Made by a program: the position numbers and the translations under genes
DNA from: Polaromonas sp. AER18D-145
GTDB lineage: Bacteria > Pseudomonadota > Gammaproteobacteria > Burkholderiales > Burkholderiaceae_C
Length of the DNA stretch: 63,189 bases
NCBI RefSeq assembly: GCF_002379095.1
Contig: NZ_NBZV01000028.1
Span: 1-63,189, forward strand
Reading direction: 5' to 3'
The notes under the pieces: generated by a model
Databases searched by the model: none
The model's input: only the letters and a program-made list of their open reading frames with translations
Told to the model about the DNA's origin: nothing
Shown here: positions 16,335 through 25,731 of the stretch, piece after piece
How positions within the stretch are numbered: position 1 is the stretch's first letter
Layout of the letters: each line of letters opens with the position of its first letter

Positions 16335-17789
16335 TCAGGGCCTGGCGGCTTCGGAGCCGGCCATGGCCGGCGTCCAGCCGCCGCCCATGGCGCGGTACAG
16401 CGCCACCCAGGCCGACCAGCGTTCGCGCTGCAGCGTGGCCAGGGCGGTGTCGGCACCGAGTTGCGCGCGCCGCGCGTCTTCCAGTTCAACGAGGCTGGCC
16501 AGGCCATGGCGGTAACGCGCGTCGGTGCCGGTAAAGGACGTGCGGTAACCGGTCACCGCGGTCTGGGCATCGCCTTCGCGTTCGGCGGTGCTTTGCAGCG
16601 TGACCAGGGCTTCCTCGACCTCGCGCACGGCCTGCCGCACCCGCGCGCGGTACAGCGCGGCCGCTTCCTCGTAACGCGCCTGCGCCGCATCGACGTCGGC
16701 CGCGCGGCGGCCGCCATCGAACAGCGGCAAGGTCAAGGCCAGCGGGCCGATGGACCAGGTGTCCAGTGTGGTGGTCACGCCGCTGGCGCGAAAACGCGAG
16801 CTGCCGATGGCGCCGCTCAGGCTCAGGCGCGGGTAACGCTCGGCCTGGGCGCTGCCGACCTCGGCGCTGGCAGCCGCGACATCGCGCTCTGCGTTGAACA
16901 CATCCGGACGCTGCGCGAGGGCGCTGGCCGGCACGCTAGCTATTGAAATCATAGCTGCTGACGCAGACAGATTGGGCGCTGTAGCCACTTTTTGCCTTAT
17001 GTCCGGTTCGGCCAGGCCGGTCAGGGCCACCAGCGCCTTCAGGTCGAGCTCACACTGGGCGCGCTGTTGCGTGGCCCGGCTGCTGGCTTCGGCCGCACTG
17101 GCGCGTGCCAGCGCGTCGGTGGCCGGTGCGGTGAAACCGGCGCCGGTGCTCAGTCCCGACAGGCGCGCCGTCTCGCCACGCGAGGTCGCATCGGCCCGTG
17201 TCACGGCCTCGAGCTGGCGGCAGGTGCGCAGGCTGTAGTACTGGTTGGCCACCTCCGCCGCCACCGAGACGCGTGCGTCATGCCACTGCGCCCGGGCGCC
17301 GGCCAGGCGTTCGCCGGCGGCATCGCGGCCGGCCAGCCGGCCGCCGAACACGTCGATTTCCCAGCTCGCCTGCAGGCCGGTCTGCGTGGTGGTGGTGACC
17401 GGTGCCGGGCCGGGCCCGGACGGCGGCTGCGACCGGCCCCGGCTGGCGCTGGCCGTGGCATCGAGCGAAGGCAGCAGGGCCGCACCGGCGGCCACCCGCG
17501 TGGCGCGGGCCTGCTCGATGCGGGACCGCGCCGTGGCCACGGTCGGGCTCACCGCCTGGGCGGCGGCGATCAGTTCGACCAGCAAGGGGTCGCCCTGCTG
17601 CCACCACCACTGGGTCAGGTCGGTCAGGGCGCCGTTGTGCGGCAGGCCGGCGTTGCCGGCTTGTGCCGGCAAGGGGGCAAACCATTGCGAGGGGCTGTTG
17701 GCAGACACCGCTGCCGGCGGGCTTTGCAGGGCGCAGGCGCCCAGCAGCAGCGGCACTAGGGCGCAGGCGGTGTAACGGATTTTTCTCAT
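16335..17789 (-). CDS. Outer membrane efflux lipoprotein, NodT/OprM type
   Basis: 484 residues. The signal peptide ends at lipobox L-L-G-A-C (C19). The mature protein has two TolC-like repeats with long helices; the second contains L-A-Q-R-P-D-V and L-P-L-F-D-G-G-R-R, conserved in this family. A family B repeat is inserted in frame at about residues 266-286 (S-A-A-M-I-S-I-A), just before R-P-D-V. The ATG overlaps the TetR stop (ATGA). It is the outer membrane channel for the RND pump encoded downstream. Confidence 0.92.
   Translation of the reverse strand: MRKIRYTACALVPLLLGACALQSPPAAVSANSPSQWFAPLPAQAGNAGLPHNGALTDLTQWWWQQGDPLLVELIAAAQAVSPTVATARSRIEQARATRVAAGAALLPSLDATASASRGRSQPPSGPGPAPVTTTTQTGLQASWEIDVFGGRLAGRDAAGERLAGARAQWHDARVSVAAEVANQYYSLRTCRQLEAVTRADATSRGETARLSGLSTGAGFTAPATDALARASAAEASSRATQQRAQCELDLKALVALTGLAEPDIRQKVATAPNLSASAAMISIASVPASALAQRPDVFNAERDVAAASAEVGSAQAERYPRLSLSGAIGSSRFRASGVTTTLDTWSIGPLALTLPLFDGGRRAADVDAAQARYEEAAALYRARVRQAVREVEEALVTLQSTAEREGDAQTAVTGYRTSFTGTDARYRHGLASLVELEDARRAQLGADTALATLQRERWSAWVALYRAMGGGWTPAMAGSEAARP
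16934..16994 (+). repeat. Dispersed repeat family B, copy 4, inside the outer membrane channel gene
   Basis: GCTATTGAAATCATAGC, then GACGCAGACAGATTGGGCGC and TGTAGCCACTTTTT, in the antisense orientation to the gene. The gene stays open and gains ~20 residues. Confidence 0.75.
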
Positions 17790-18499
17790 GGCTTGTTCTT
17801 TTTCACGGGAAGGGCGGGCTGGCGCCGGGCGCGTTCCACCGCGACCATGGCCTCGGCAAAATCCACCAGGCGCGCGGCCCACAGGTCGATGGCTGGGGGC
17901 GTGGCAATCAGTTGCGGCCGGACCGTCACGATCAGGTCGCGGCTGATGAAGGTCTGCATGGCCAGCCCGGTGATGGAAAACGCCAGCCTGTGCACATCGT
18001 CGTCGGGTGTTGTGACGCCCAGATGGCGGCTCAGCACTTCCACCAGTGCGGCGTGCGCCGGCAGGATGTTGTTGTCGAGCTGCTCGGCCCACAGCCCAGT
18101 CGGTTCCAGCATTTCGCGAAAGTGCAGGCGGGTCAGCTGTTGCACCAGGTCGCCCAGCTTCAGGGGCTCCAGAAAGCCCGAAATAAAACCTTCCAGGGCC
18201 TGCCGCAGGGTCAGGTGCGCCGGCAGGAAGCGCGTAACGTCGTCGCAGGGCTTGCCCAGCGGTTCGGTGAAGACCGCGCGGTACAGCCCGGCCTTGTCGC
18301 CAAAGTAGTAGCTGATGGCGGCAAGGTTGGCACCGGCCGCCTGCGCAATTTCGCGCGTCGATGTTTTGGCAAAGCCCTTTTCGGCGAACAGTTTCAGGGC
18401 GCTGAGCAGCAGGTGGGCCCGCGCTTCGGCACCGTCGGCGCGTTGCTTGCGGGCTTCGGGTCCGCTGGCGGGGGGGCGGGCAGGCAGGGAGGGTTTCAT
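17786..18499 (-). CDS. TetR/AcrR-family regulator, CerR-like C-terminal domain
   Basis: 237 residues. The HTH is at ~35-75 with K-L-F-A-E-K-G-F-A-K-T-S-T-R-E-I-A-Q-A-A-G and A-I-S-Y-Y-F-G-D-K. The C-terminal domain is of the DUF1956/CerR type seen in regulators of RND pumps. It is the first gene of the tetR-oprM-mfp-rnd cluster and likely autoregulates it. A perfect palindrome lies just upstream. The inducer is unknown. Confidence 0.9.
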   Translation of the reverse strand: MKPSLPARPPASGPEARKQRADGAEARAHLLLSALKLFAEKGFAKTSTREIAQAAGANLAAISYYFGDKAGLYRAVFTEPLGKPCDDVTRFLPAHLTLRQALEGFISGFLEPLKLGDLVQQLTRLHFREMLEPTGLWAEQLDNNILPAHAALVEVLSRHLGVTTPDDDVHRLAFSITGLAMQTFISRDLIVTVRPQLIATPPAIDLWAARLVDFAEAMVAVERARRQPALPVKKNKP

Positions 18500-18512
18500 G
18501 GGCCCGATTGGA

Positions 18513-18553
18513 CCACATAAATCAAACGATTGATCTAATTAAAACAATTGTTT
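18513..18553. promoter_or_regulatory. Probable TetR operator
   Basis: An AT-rich block directly upstream of the tetR ATG contains the perfect 12-bp palindrome AAACAATTGTTT at 18542-18553 and a looser one, TCAAACGATTGA, at 18518-18529. The two are about 24 bp apart, center to center, close to two helical turns. Confidence 0.5.
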
Positions 18554-18637
18554 CAATTTCATGCGCGGCGGGCGGGGGCGGACGCCCGGGGCCCCGCACC
18601 GAGTCCATGGCCCCGAAGCGTCCGTTTCCAGAAGAGT

Positions 18638-21490
18638 TCAGGCGCCGGCGTGGGGCTCGCCGGCTTCGAACACCGTGCGCCACACCGCCAGAATGGCCTC
18701 GCGTTCGGCCTGCAGCGCCGACGGCACCACCTGGGTCGGCTCTTCATTGAGGCGCGCCTGGTGCTGCACCCGGCGCAGCGCGCGGTAGGCGCGGGCCGCC
18801 GCCTGGCCCTGGCCGGCAGGCAGCAGGCCGGCGGCTTCGGCGCGCTGCAGCAAGGCGATGTTGCCGACGTTGTCGGCCAGCTCCGGGTGGCTGCGCGACT
18901 GAGACAACACCAGAAACTGCACGACGAACTCGGCGTCCACCATGCCGCCGGGGCTGTGCTTGACGTCGAATTTCTCCCCGGTTTTTTCACCCTTGAGCGC
19001 CGACGGGCCGCCCCTAGGCGCGGGAGCCCCCTCGGGGGGCAGCGTAGCGTGGGGGCGTTTAACCGGATGGGCGGCACGCACTTTCTCGCGCATCGCGACA
19101 ATCTCGCGGCTCAGGGCCGGGATGTCGCGCGCGGCGCTGATCACGGCCAGCCGCACGGCGTCAAAACGCTGGCGCAGGGAGTCGCTGCCCTGGACAAAAC
19201 GCGCGCGGGTGATGGCCTGATGTTCCCAGGTCCAGGCTGTGTTGCTGCCGCGCTGCTGCTGGTAATTGGCGTAGGCCTCGAAACGCGTGACCAGCAGCCC
19301 CGAGTTGCCGTTGGGCCGCAAGGCGGTGTCGATTTCGAACAGGTCGCCCTCGCCGGTCTTGATGGTCAGCCAGTTGATCAGCTTGCGCACAAAAGCGGCA
19401 TACACCTCCGAGGCGCGCTCGTCCTCGTCGTCGTAGACGAACACGATGTCCAGGTCGCTGCCGTAGCCGAGCTCCTTGCCGCCCAGCTTGCCGTAGGCAA
19501 TGATGGCGAACTGCGGTGTCTCGCGGTGGCGGTTTTTCAGCCGCTGCCAGCACCAGTCGGTCGTGACCTTGAGCACGGCTTCGGCCAGCGCGCTGAGGTC
19601 GTCGGCGACCTGTTCAACCGTGAGTTGACCTTCGACGTCCCGCGCCAGCGTGCGAAACAGCTCGGCATGGTGCGCACGGCGCAACAGGTTCAGGCAGCTT
19701 TCCTCGTCGTCCTCGCCGGTGCGGCGCAGGGCGGCCAGCCGCTGCTGCAGTTCCTGCATGAAGGCGGCGGCGTCAAAACGTTCATGCAGCATGGCGTCGC
19801 TGGCCAGCTCATCGATCACCCCCGGGTGCTGCAGCAGGTAACGCGCCGGCCACTTGGCCGCGCCCAGCAGGCGTAGCAGGCGCTCATGCACGGCGGGACG
19901 TTCCACCAGCAGCGCCAGATAACTCTCCCGACGCAGCAGCGGCTCGATCCAGTCGATGATGCGCACCGCCGCTTCCTCGCCGACCTTGCCTTCGAGCAGC
20001 CACTGGGCGGTGCGCTGCACCAGCCGCGTCAGGCGCGTTCTGGCGTCGTCGCGCAGCCCCAGCACGCGCGGGTGTTCGCGCCACAATTCCAGCCGGGCGC
20101 GAAATTTGTCGGGCCACTGGTCCGCGAGTTTTTCCAGCAGCTCGTCGAGGTTTTGCGGTGCGGCCGGGGCCGACTTGCCGCAGCCCTTGCACTCGCTTTT
20201 CTGGCCCAGCAGCGTGTCGAACTCCTGGGCGACCAGCTCCCGGTGCGTGTCGAGCTCGCTCAGAAACGGGCAGCAGCTGCTGTAACCCAGGGTCTGGGCG
20301 ATCCAGGCCAGGTCGTCATCGCGCGTCGGCAACACATGGGTCTGCTGGTCGTCGAGGTACTGGATGCGGTGCTCGACGCGGCGCAGAAAATCGTAGGCTC
20401 GCATCAGTGCTTCGGCCGTGGCCTGCGCCATCAGCCCGGCGCTCGCCACGCGCTGCAGCGCATCGACCGTCGGGCGGGTGCGCAGCTCGGGGAACTGCCC
20501 GCCGCGCACGACCTGCAGCAGCTGGACGGTAAATTCAATCTCGCGGATGCCGCCGCGCGACATCTTCACGTCGTTGGCGCGCTCGGGGTGGCCGGCGGCC
20601 CGTTTGGCGGCATGTTCGCGGATCTGCCGGTGCAAAATGCGCAGCGCGTCGAACACGTTGTAGTCGAGGTAGCGCCGGAAGACGAAAGGCAGGACCGACC
20701 CGCGCATGGCCTGGGCCGAGCCATTCTGGATACATTCGAGCGGCGCCACCACCCGGCTCTTGAGCCAGGCAAAACGCTCCCATTCGCGCCCCTGGACCTG
20801 GAAGTATTCTTCGAGCGCCCCCAGTGAGACGGCGGCCGGGCCCGAGTTGCCGTTGGGCCGCAGGGCCAGGTCCACCCGGAACACAAAACCGTGTTCGGTG
20901 GCCTCGCCAATCAGGTTGTAGATGGCCTTGACCTGTTGCGCAAAATATTCATGGTTGGAAATGACGCCGCGGCCATCCTCGCGGCCGGTGGTCTCGCCGT
21001 CGTGGTCATAGACGTAGATCAGGTCGATGTCGCTGGAGACATTGAGCTCCCTGGCCCCCAGCTTGCCCATGCCGATCACCCACAGCTGGGCGCGCTGCCC
21101 GGCCGGGACGCCCGGCATGTCGAGCGCCTGCGGGGCGCCATGCAGCGCATCCAGCGGCTTGCGCGACTCGCAGATGGCGATGTCCAGCGCCAGCTCGGCC
21201 AGCTCCGTCATGGCTTTGGTGATGACCTGCAGCGGCGCCTGGCCACCGTCACAGTCGAGAACCACCAGGCGCTCCATGACGAGCTGGCGCAGCACCCGCA
21301 GGGCCGCGCCGGTGTCCAGTCCGCGCGTCTGCAAGGCGTCGTAGGTGATCTGCATGCCGGCCCGCTCGGGTGCGCCGGGGGGCAACAAGGCCAGCTCGTC
21401 AGCGTAACGCCGCCGTATGCGCTGGACAAACCGCGAGTAGCCCGATGCCGCCAGGGGCGGGGCCGAAAGGTCGATCGATGCCATGGACAT
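18638..21490 (-). CDS. glnE: Bifunctional glutamine synthetase adenylyltransferase/deadenylylase
   Basis: 950 residues, two nucleotidyltransferase halves. The N-terminal deadenylylase has G-M-G-K-L-G-A-R-E-L-N with S-D-I-D-L-I. The C-terminal adenylylase has G-Y-G-K-L-G-G-K-E-L-G with S-D-L-D-I-V. It tunes GlnA activity to nitrogen state with PII. At about residues 812-833 a family A repeat is read in frame (A-T-L-P-P-E-G-A-P-A-P-R-G-G), between the second catalytic core and the C-terminal K-H-S-P-G-G-M-V-D-A-E-F region. The ATG is 21490 or 21484. It is divergent from the YhdP-type gene with 57 nt between. Confidence 0.95.
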   Translation of the reverse strand: MSMASIDLSAPPLAASGYSRFVQRIRRRYADELALLPPGAPERAGMQITYDALQTRGLDTGAALRVLRQLVMERLVVLDCDGGQAPLQVITKAMTELAELALDIAICESRKPLDALHGAPQALDMPGVPAGQRAQLWVIGMGKLGARELNVSSDIDLIYVYDHDGETTGREDGRGVISNHEYFAQQVKAIYNLIGEATEHGFVFRVDLALRPNGNSGPAAVSLGALEEYFQVQGREWERFAWLKSRVVAPLECIQNGSAQAMRGSVLPFVFRRYLDYNVFDALRILHRQIREHAAKRAAGHPERANDVKMSRGGIREIEFTVQLLQVVRGGQFPELRTRPTVDALQRVASAGLMAQATAEALMRAYDFLRRVEHRIQYLDDQQTHVLPTRDDDLAWIAQTLGYSSCCPFLSELDTHRELVAQEFDTLLGQKSECKGCGKSAPAAPQNLDELLEKLADQWPDKFRARLELWREHPRVLGLRDDARTRLTRLVQRTAQWLLEGKVGEEAAVRIIDWIEPLLRRESYLALLVERPAVHERLLRLLGAAKWPARYLLQHPGVIDELASDAMLHERFDAAAFMQELQQRLAALRRTGEDDEESCLNLLRRAHHAELFRTLARDVEGQLTVEQVADDLSALAEAVLKVTTDWCWQRLKNRHRETPQFAIIAYGKLGGKELGYGSDLDIVFVYDDEDERASEVYAAFVRKLINWLTIKTGEGDLFEIDTALRPNGNSGLLVTRFEAYANYQQQRGSNTAWTWEHQAITRARFVQGSDSLRQRFDAVRLAVISAARDIPALSREIVAMREKVRAAHPVKRPHATLPPEGAPAPRGGPSALKGEKTGEKFDVKHSPGGMVDAEFVVQFLVLSQSRSHPELADNVGNIALLQRAEAAGLLPAGQGQAAARAYRALRRVQHQARLNEEPTQVVPSALQAEREAILAVWRTVFEAGEPHAGA
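18993..19058. repeat. Dispersed repeat family A, copy 3, inside glnE
   Basis: The GGGCCGCCCC, GCCCCCTCGGGGGGCAG and CGTGGGGGCG modules appear inside the glnE coding region without breaking the frame. Confidence 0.75.
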
Positions 21491-21547
21491 TACAGGACTT
21501 CCCTGGGTTGCATTGAACGGACGGAAGCGCTGAAGGTCATAATTCTC

Positions 21548-24500
21548 ATGTCCATGGATCAAACGACACCCTCCCAGCCGGCGCTTGCCTCTCGACGTCT
21601 CAAAATTGCCGCGCTGGTTGCCCGCCTGGCCTTGGGACTGGTGCTGGCTTTCTGGGTGCTTTTCGGCGCGGCCTGGGCCGTGCTGCACGGCTGGATTGTG
21701 CCGCGAATCGGTGAATTCCGCCCGCGCCTGGAAACAGCAGCCAGCCAGGCCCTGGGTGTACCAGTGCGCATCGGCCAGATCACGGCCCGGCCGGGTGGGC
21801 TGATTCCGTCCTTTGAGTTGCGCGATGTCGCGCTGCTGGACGCCCAGGGGCGCGAAGCCCTGCGCCTGCCGCGTGTGCTGGCGGCCGTTTCGCCGTCCTC
21901 CCTGTGGGGGCTGGGTTTTGAGCAGCTTTACATCGACCGGCCCGAGCTCGATATCCGGCGTACGCCCGACGGCAAGATTTATGTGGCCGGCCTGGATGTG
22001 TCGCGCGACCCCAACGACGACAGCAGCGCCATTGCCGACTGGGTTTTTTCACAAACCGAGTTTGTCGTTCGCGGCGGTACGGTGCGCTGGACCGACGACC
22101 TGCGGCAGGTCCCGCTGCTGGCCCTGACCGAGGTGGACTGGACCTTGCGCAACCCGGGCCGGCGCCACCTGATGCGCCTGGATGCGACCCCGCCGCCCGC
22201 CTGGGGTGAGCGTTTCAGCCTGCGCGGTGTGTTTCGCGAGCCGTTGTGGTCGGGCGGCGCCGGACAGTGGCGCCGCTGGGCCGGGCAGATGTATGCCGAG
22301 TTCGGGCGGGTCGATGTGTCCGAGGTCAAGCGTTACGCCGACCTGGCCAGCCTGGGCATCGACCTGCGGGCCGGCAACGGCGCATTGCGGGCCTGGGCGG
22401 ATGTCAGCGACGGGCAGATCACCGGCGGCACGGCCGATGTGGCCCTGCTGGAGGTGGATGCGCAGTTGGGCAAGGCCCTGCAGCCGCTGGCGCTGCAGGC
22501 CGTGAGCGGCCGTTTTGGCGGCCGGCAGTTTGCCAACGGCTTCGAGTTCGCCACCGAGGGGCTGCAGTTTCGCACCCGCGATGGTTTGCAGTGGCCGGGC
22601 GGCAATGTGTCGCTGGTCTACACCGGTGCCGAAGGCAAGGCAGCCGCGCGTGGCGAGTTCCGGGCGGACAAGCTCGATCTGGCCGCGCTGGCGCTGATTG
22701 CCAGCCGGCTGCCGCTGGGCGATGCGGCACATGCCATGCTGACCTCGCTGATGCCCAAGGGCCTGGTGGACGTGGTTGAAGCGCGTTGGCAGGGCGCGCT
22801 CGATGCGCCTCTTGCCTATGCCGCCAAGGGCCGGGTGACGCAGCTTGAAATTGCACCCCAGGCAGCGGCCCAGGGGACAAGCGCCCGGCCCGGGGTGCGG
22901 GGCGCGGCGGTGGAGTTCGACCTGACCCAGCAGGGTGGACAGGCCAAAGTCAGGATCACCAAGGGCGAGCTGCATTTGCCTGGCATTTTCGAAGACCCGC
23001 GCCTGCCGTTCGACCAGTTGTCGACCGACGCCCAATGGAAGCTGGCCGGCCCAAAAATTGAATTGCAGCTGCGCAACCTGGTGTTTGCCAACGCTGATGC
23101 CCAGGGCAGCGCGCAGGCCAGCTGGCACACCGCAGACGCACCGGCGGCGACTGCCGGCGGCGCTGCCCATGACGCCCGCTTTCCCGGTGTGCTGGATTTG
23201 CAGGGCAGCCTGAGCCGCGGCGACGGCGGCCGGGTGCATCGCTACCTGCCCCTGATCCTGCCGGACACGGTGCGCCACTATGTGCGTGATGCGGTGACCC
23301 AGGGCGCGCTCAGCGACGTGAAATTCCGGCTCAAGGGTAATTTGAATGACATGCCGTTTGCCAACCCCAAGCTCGGCGAGTTCCGGGTGTCGGCCAGGGT
23401 GGCCAAGGCCACCCTGGCCTATGTGCCCCGGTCGATACAGCCGCGTGACGCCAGCGCCTGGCCGGCCCTGAGCGAGCTCGATGGCGAACTGGTGTTCGAC
23501 CGTGCCTCCATGCAGGTCAATGGCGCGACGGGACGGATCGCCGGTTTTCCCGGCCTGCAGGTGGTCAAGGCCGACGCCCGGATTCCTGACCTCATGCACG
23601 CGGCCACGGTGCAGGTGGTGGGTGAGATCAAAGGGCCGCTGGCCGAGGCCGTGGCGGTCGTCAATACCTCGCCGCTGGCCGACATCACCGACAGGGCCTT
23701 GGCCAAAACCGTGGCGACCGGGGTGGCCGGCTACAAGCTTGAACTCAGCCTGCCGCTGGCCAACCTCGACAAGTCCAAGGTGAAAGGCAGCGTCAGCCTG
23801 GCGGGCAATGATGTGCAGTTCACACCGGACACGCCGCAGCTCACGCGCGCGAAGGCGCTGGTGAGCTTCACCGAAAGCGGTTTTGCCATCAGTGGCGGGC
23901 AGGCGCGCCTGCTGGGCGGCGACGTCCGCCTGGAGGGGGGCACGCGCACAGCGCAGGCCGGCGTGGCCCGGCCCGCGGAGTTTCCGGATGCGACCGTGCT
24001 CATTCGGGCCCAGGGCACCCTGAGCGCTGAAGGGTTGCGTCAGGCCAAAGAACTGGACCTGGCGTCGCGCCTGGGCAGCCGCGCCAGCGGCAGCGCCGCC
24101 TACACCGCCAGCCTCGGGTTCCGGCGCGGCGCCACCGAGATCAGTGTGTCCAGCAACCTGCAGGGCATGGCATTGAGCCTGCCGGCGCCCTTGAACAAGA
24201 GCGCCGAGGCCGCCCTGCCCGTGCGTTTTGACAACACGGTCGTGCGCGGCGCGACCACAGGGCAGGCCCTGCAGGACCAGTTGTCCCTGACCGTGGGGCG
24301 GTTGGCCTCGGTGCAGTACCTGCGCGACATCAGTGGGCCGGAGCCGCGTGTGTTGCGCGGTGGCATTGCCATCGGCCTGGAGCCCGGTGAAAGTGCGCCG
24401 GTGCCGGAGGCCGGGGTGGCCGCCAACATCAATCTCGCGAGTGTTGACATCGATGCCTGGGAAAAAGTGCTGGCCGCCAGCCCGGGGCCGGCGGCGCCGG

Positions 24501-25729
24501 GCGAGCGACTGACTCCCGCCAGCGCCGTGCTGGGCTATCTGCCGACCACCATGGCGATACGTGCCAGGGAGCTGGTGTTCGACGGGCGAAAACTCAACAA
24601 CGTCGTGCTCGGTGGCTCGCGGGACGGACTGACCTGGCGTGCCAACATCGACGCGACCGAACTCAACGGGTATGTCGAGTTCCGCCAGCCCGGCGGCGCG
24701 GGTGACGGTCGGCTGTATGCGCGTCTGTCGCGCCTGAGCCTGGGCCAGAGCACGGCCAGCGAGGTCGAGGCCATCCTCAACGAGCAGCCTGCCAACGTCC
24801 CGGCGCTCGACATCGTGGTGGAGGACCTGGAGCTGCGCGGCAAGAAACTGGGCCGGGTTGAAATTGAAGCCATCAACCGCGGCGCCGGGACGGTGGCCCG
24901 CGAAGGGGGCGTGCGGGAGTGGCGGCTCAACAAGCTCAATGTCATCGTGCCGGAGGCCACACTGACAGCCACCGGCAACTGGGTGGCGGTCAATGCGCAG
25001 CAGCCGGTGGCTGCGGGCGGGTCGCGGCTGCAACCCGAGCGGCGCCGCAGCGTGATGAATTTCAGGCTGGACATTGCCGATTCGGGTGAGTTGCTCAAGC
25101 GTTTTGGCATGAGCGATGTGATCCGTCGCGGCAAGGGCAAGCTCGAAGGCCAGATCGCCTGGGTCGGCTCGCCGCTGAGCCTGGATTACCCGAGCCTGAG
25201 CGGGCAGTTCAATGTGAACGTGGCCTCGGGCCAGTTTCTCAAGGCTGAACCGGGCATTGCCAAGCTGCTCGGGGTGCTCAGCCTGCAGGCCCTGCCGCGG
25301 CGCCTGACGCTGGATTTCCGCGACGTGTTTTCGGACGGTTTTTCCTTTGACTTCGTGCGCGGCGACGTCACCATCAACCAGGGCCTGGCGTTTACCAACA
25401 ACCTGCAGATGAAGGGCGTCAATGCCGCCGTGCTGATGGAAGGCAAAGCCGACATCGCCAGGGAAACCCAGGACCTGACGGTGGTGGTGGTGCCGGAGAT
25501 CAACGCCGGCACCGCGTCACTGATTGCCACCGTCATCAATCCGGCGATTGGCCTGGGGTCTTTTCTCGCCCAGTATTTCCTGCGGCGCCCGCTGACCGAG
25601 GCGGCGACCCAGGAATTCCACATTGACGGCACCTGGGCCAACCCGAAAATCACCAAGGTGGATCGCAAGGCCGCGGCCGAGGTCAAGCCCGGCGAGAAGC
25701 CCGACGAGGATACCGGAGCAAGGAAGTAG
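21548..25729 (+). CDS. YhdP-family AsmA-like protein
   Basis: 1393 residues. There is an N-terminal membrane anchor at ~25-50, then a very long periplasmic beta-rich region of AsmA/TamB-type repeats. The C-terminal domain has N-A-G-T-A-S-L-I-A-T-V-I-N-P-A-I-G-L-G-S-F-L-A-Q-Y, typical of TIGR02099/YhdP. The family forms bridges that carry phospholipids to the outer membrane; assignment here is by architecture. The start is ATG 21548 (21554 also possible). It is followed 2 nt later by the Nit gene, so the two are co-transcribed. Confidence 0.9.
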   Translation: MSMDQTTPSQPALASRRLKIAALVARLALGLVLAFWVLFGAAWAVLHGWIVPRIGEFRPRLETAASQALGVPVRIGQITARPGGLIPSFELRDVALLDAQGREALRLPRVLAAVSPSSLWGLGFEQLYIDRPELDIRRTPDGKIYVAGLDVSRDPNDDSSAIADWVFSQTEFVVRGGTVRWTDDLRQVPLLALTEVDWTLRNPGRRHLMRLDATPPPAWGERFSLRGVFREPLWSGGAGQWRRWAGQMYAEFGRVDVSEVKRYADLASLGIDLRAGNGALRAWADVSDGQITGGTADVALLEVDAQLGKALQPLALQAVSGRFGGRQFANGFEFATEGLQFRTRDGLQWPGGNVSLVYTGAEGKAAARGEFRADKLDLAALALIASRLPLGDAAHAMLTSLMPKGLVDVVEARWQGALDAPLAYAAKGRVTQLEIAPQAAAQGTSARPGVRGAAVEFDLTQQGGQAKVRITKGELHLPGIFEDPRLPFDQLSTDAQWKLAGPKIELQLRNLVFANADAQGSAQASWHTADAPAATAGGAAHDARFPGVLDLQGSLSRGDGGRVHRYLPLILPDTVRHYVRDAVTQGALSDVKFRLKGNLNDMPFANPKLGEFRVSARVAKATLAYVPRSIQPRDASAWPALSELDGELVFDRASMQVNGATGRIAGFPGLQVVKADARIPDLMHAATVQVVGEIKGPLAEAVAVVNTSPLADITDRALAKTVATGVAGYKLELSLPLANLDKSKVKGSVSLAGNDVQFTPDTPQLTRAKALVSFTESGFAISGGQARLLGGDVRLEGGTRTAQAGVARPAEFPDATVLIRAQGTLSAEGLRQAKELDLASRLGSRASGSAAYTASLGFRRGATEISVSSNLQGMALSLPAPLNKSAEAALPVRFDNTVVRGATTGQALQDQLSLTVGRLASVQYLRDISGPEPRVLRGGIAIGLEPGESAPVPEAGVAANINLASVDIDAWEKVLAASPGPAAPGERLTPASAVLGYLPTTMAIRARELVFDGRKLNNVVLGGSRDGLTWRANIDATELNGYVEFRQPGGAGDGRLYARLSRLSLGQSTASEVEAILNEQPANVPALDIVVEDLELRGKKLGRVEIEAINRGAGTVAREGGVREWRLNKLNVIVPEATLTATGNWVAVNAQQPVAAGGSRLQPERRRSVMNFRLDIADSGELLKRFGMSDVIRRGKGKLEGQIAWVGSPLSLDYPSLSGQFNVNVASGQFLKAEPGIAKLLGVLSLQALPRRLTLDFRDVFSDGFSFDFVRGDVTINQGLAFTNNLQMKGVNAAVLMEGKADIARETQDLTVVVVPEINAGTASLIATVINPAIGLGSFLAQYFLRRPLTEAATQEFHIDGTWANPKITKVDRKAAAEVKPGEKPDEDTGARK

Positions 25730-25731
25730 CC

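Noticed and set aside
22049..25033. 994-residue open frame on the minus strand
   Set aside because: It is antisense to the YhdP-type gene; His/Gln/Arg-rich composition from high-GC third positions, no domain.
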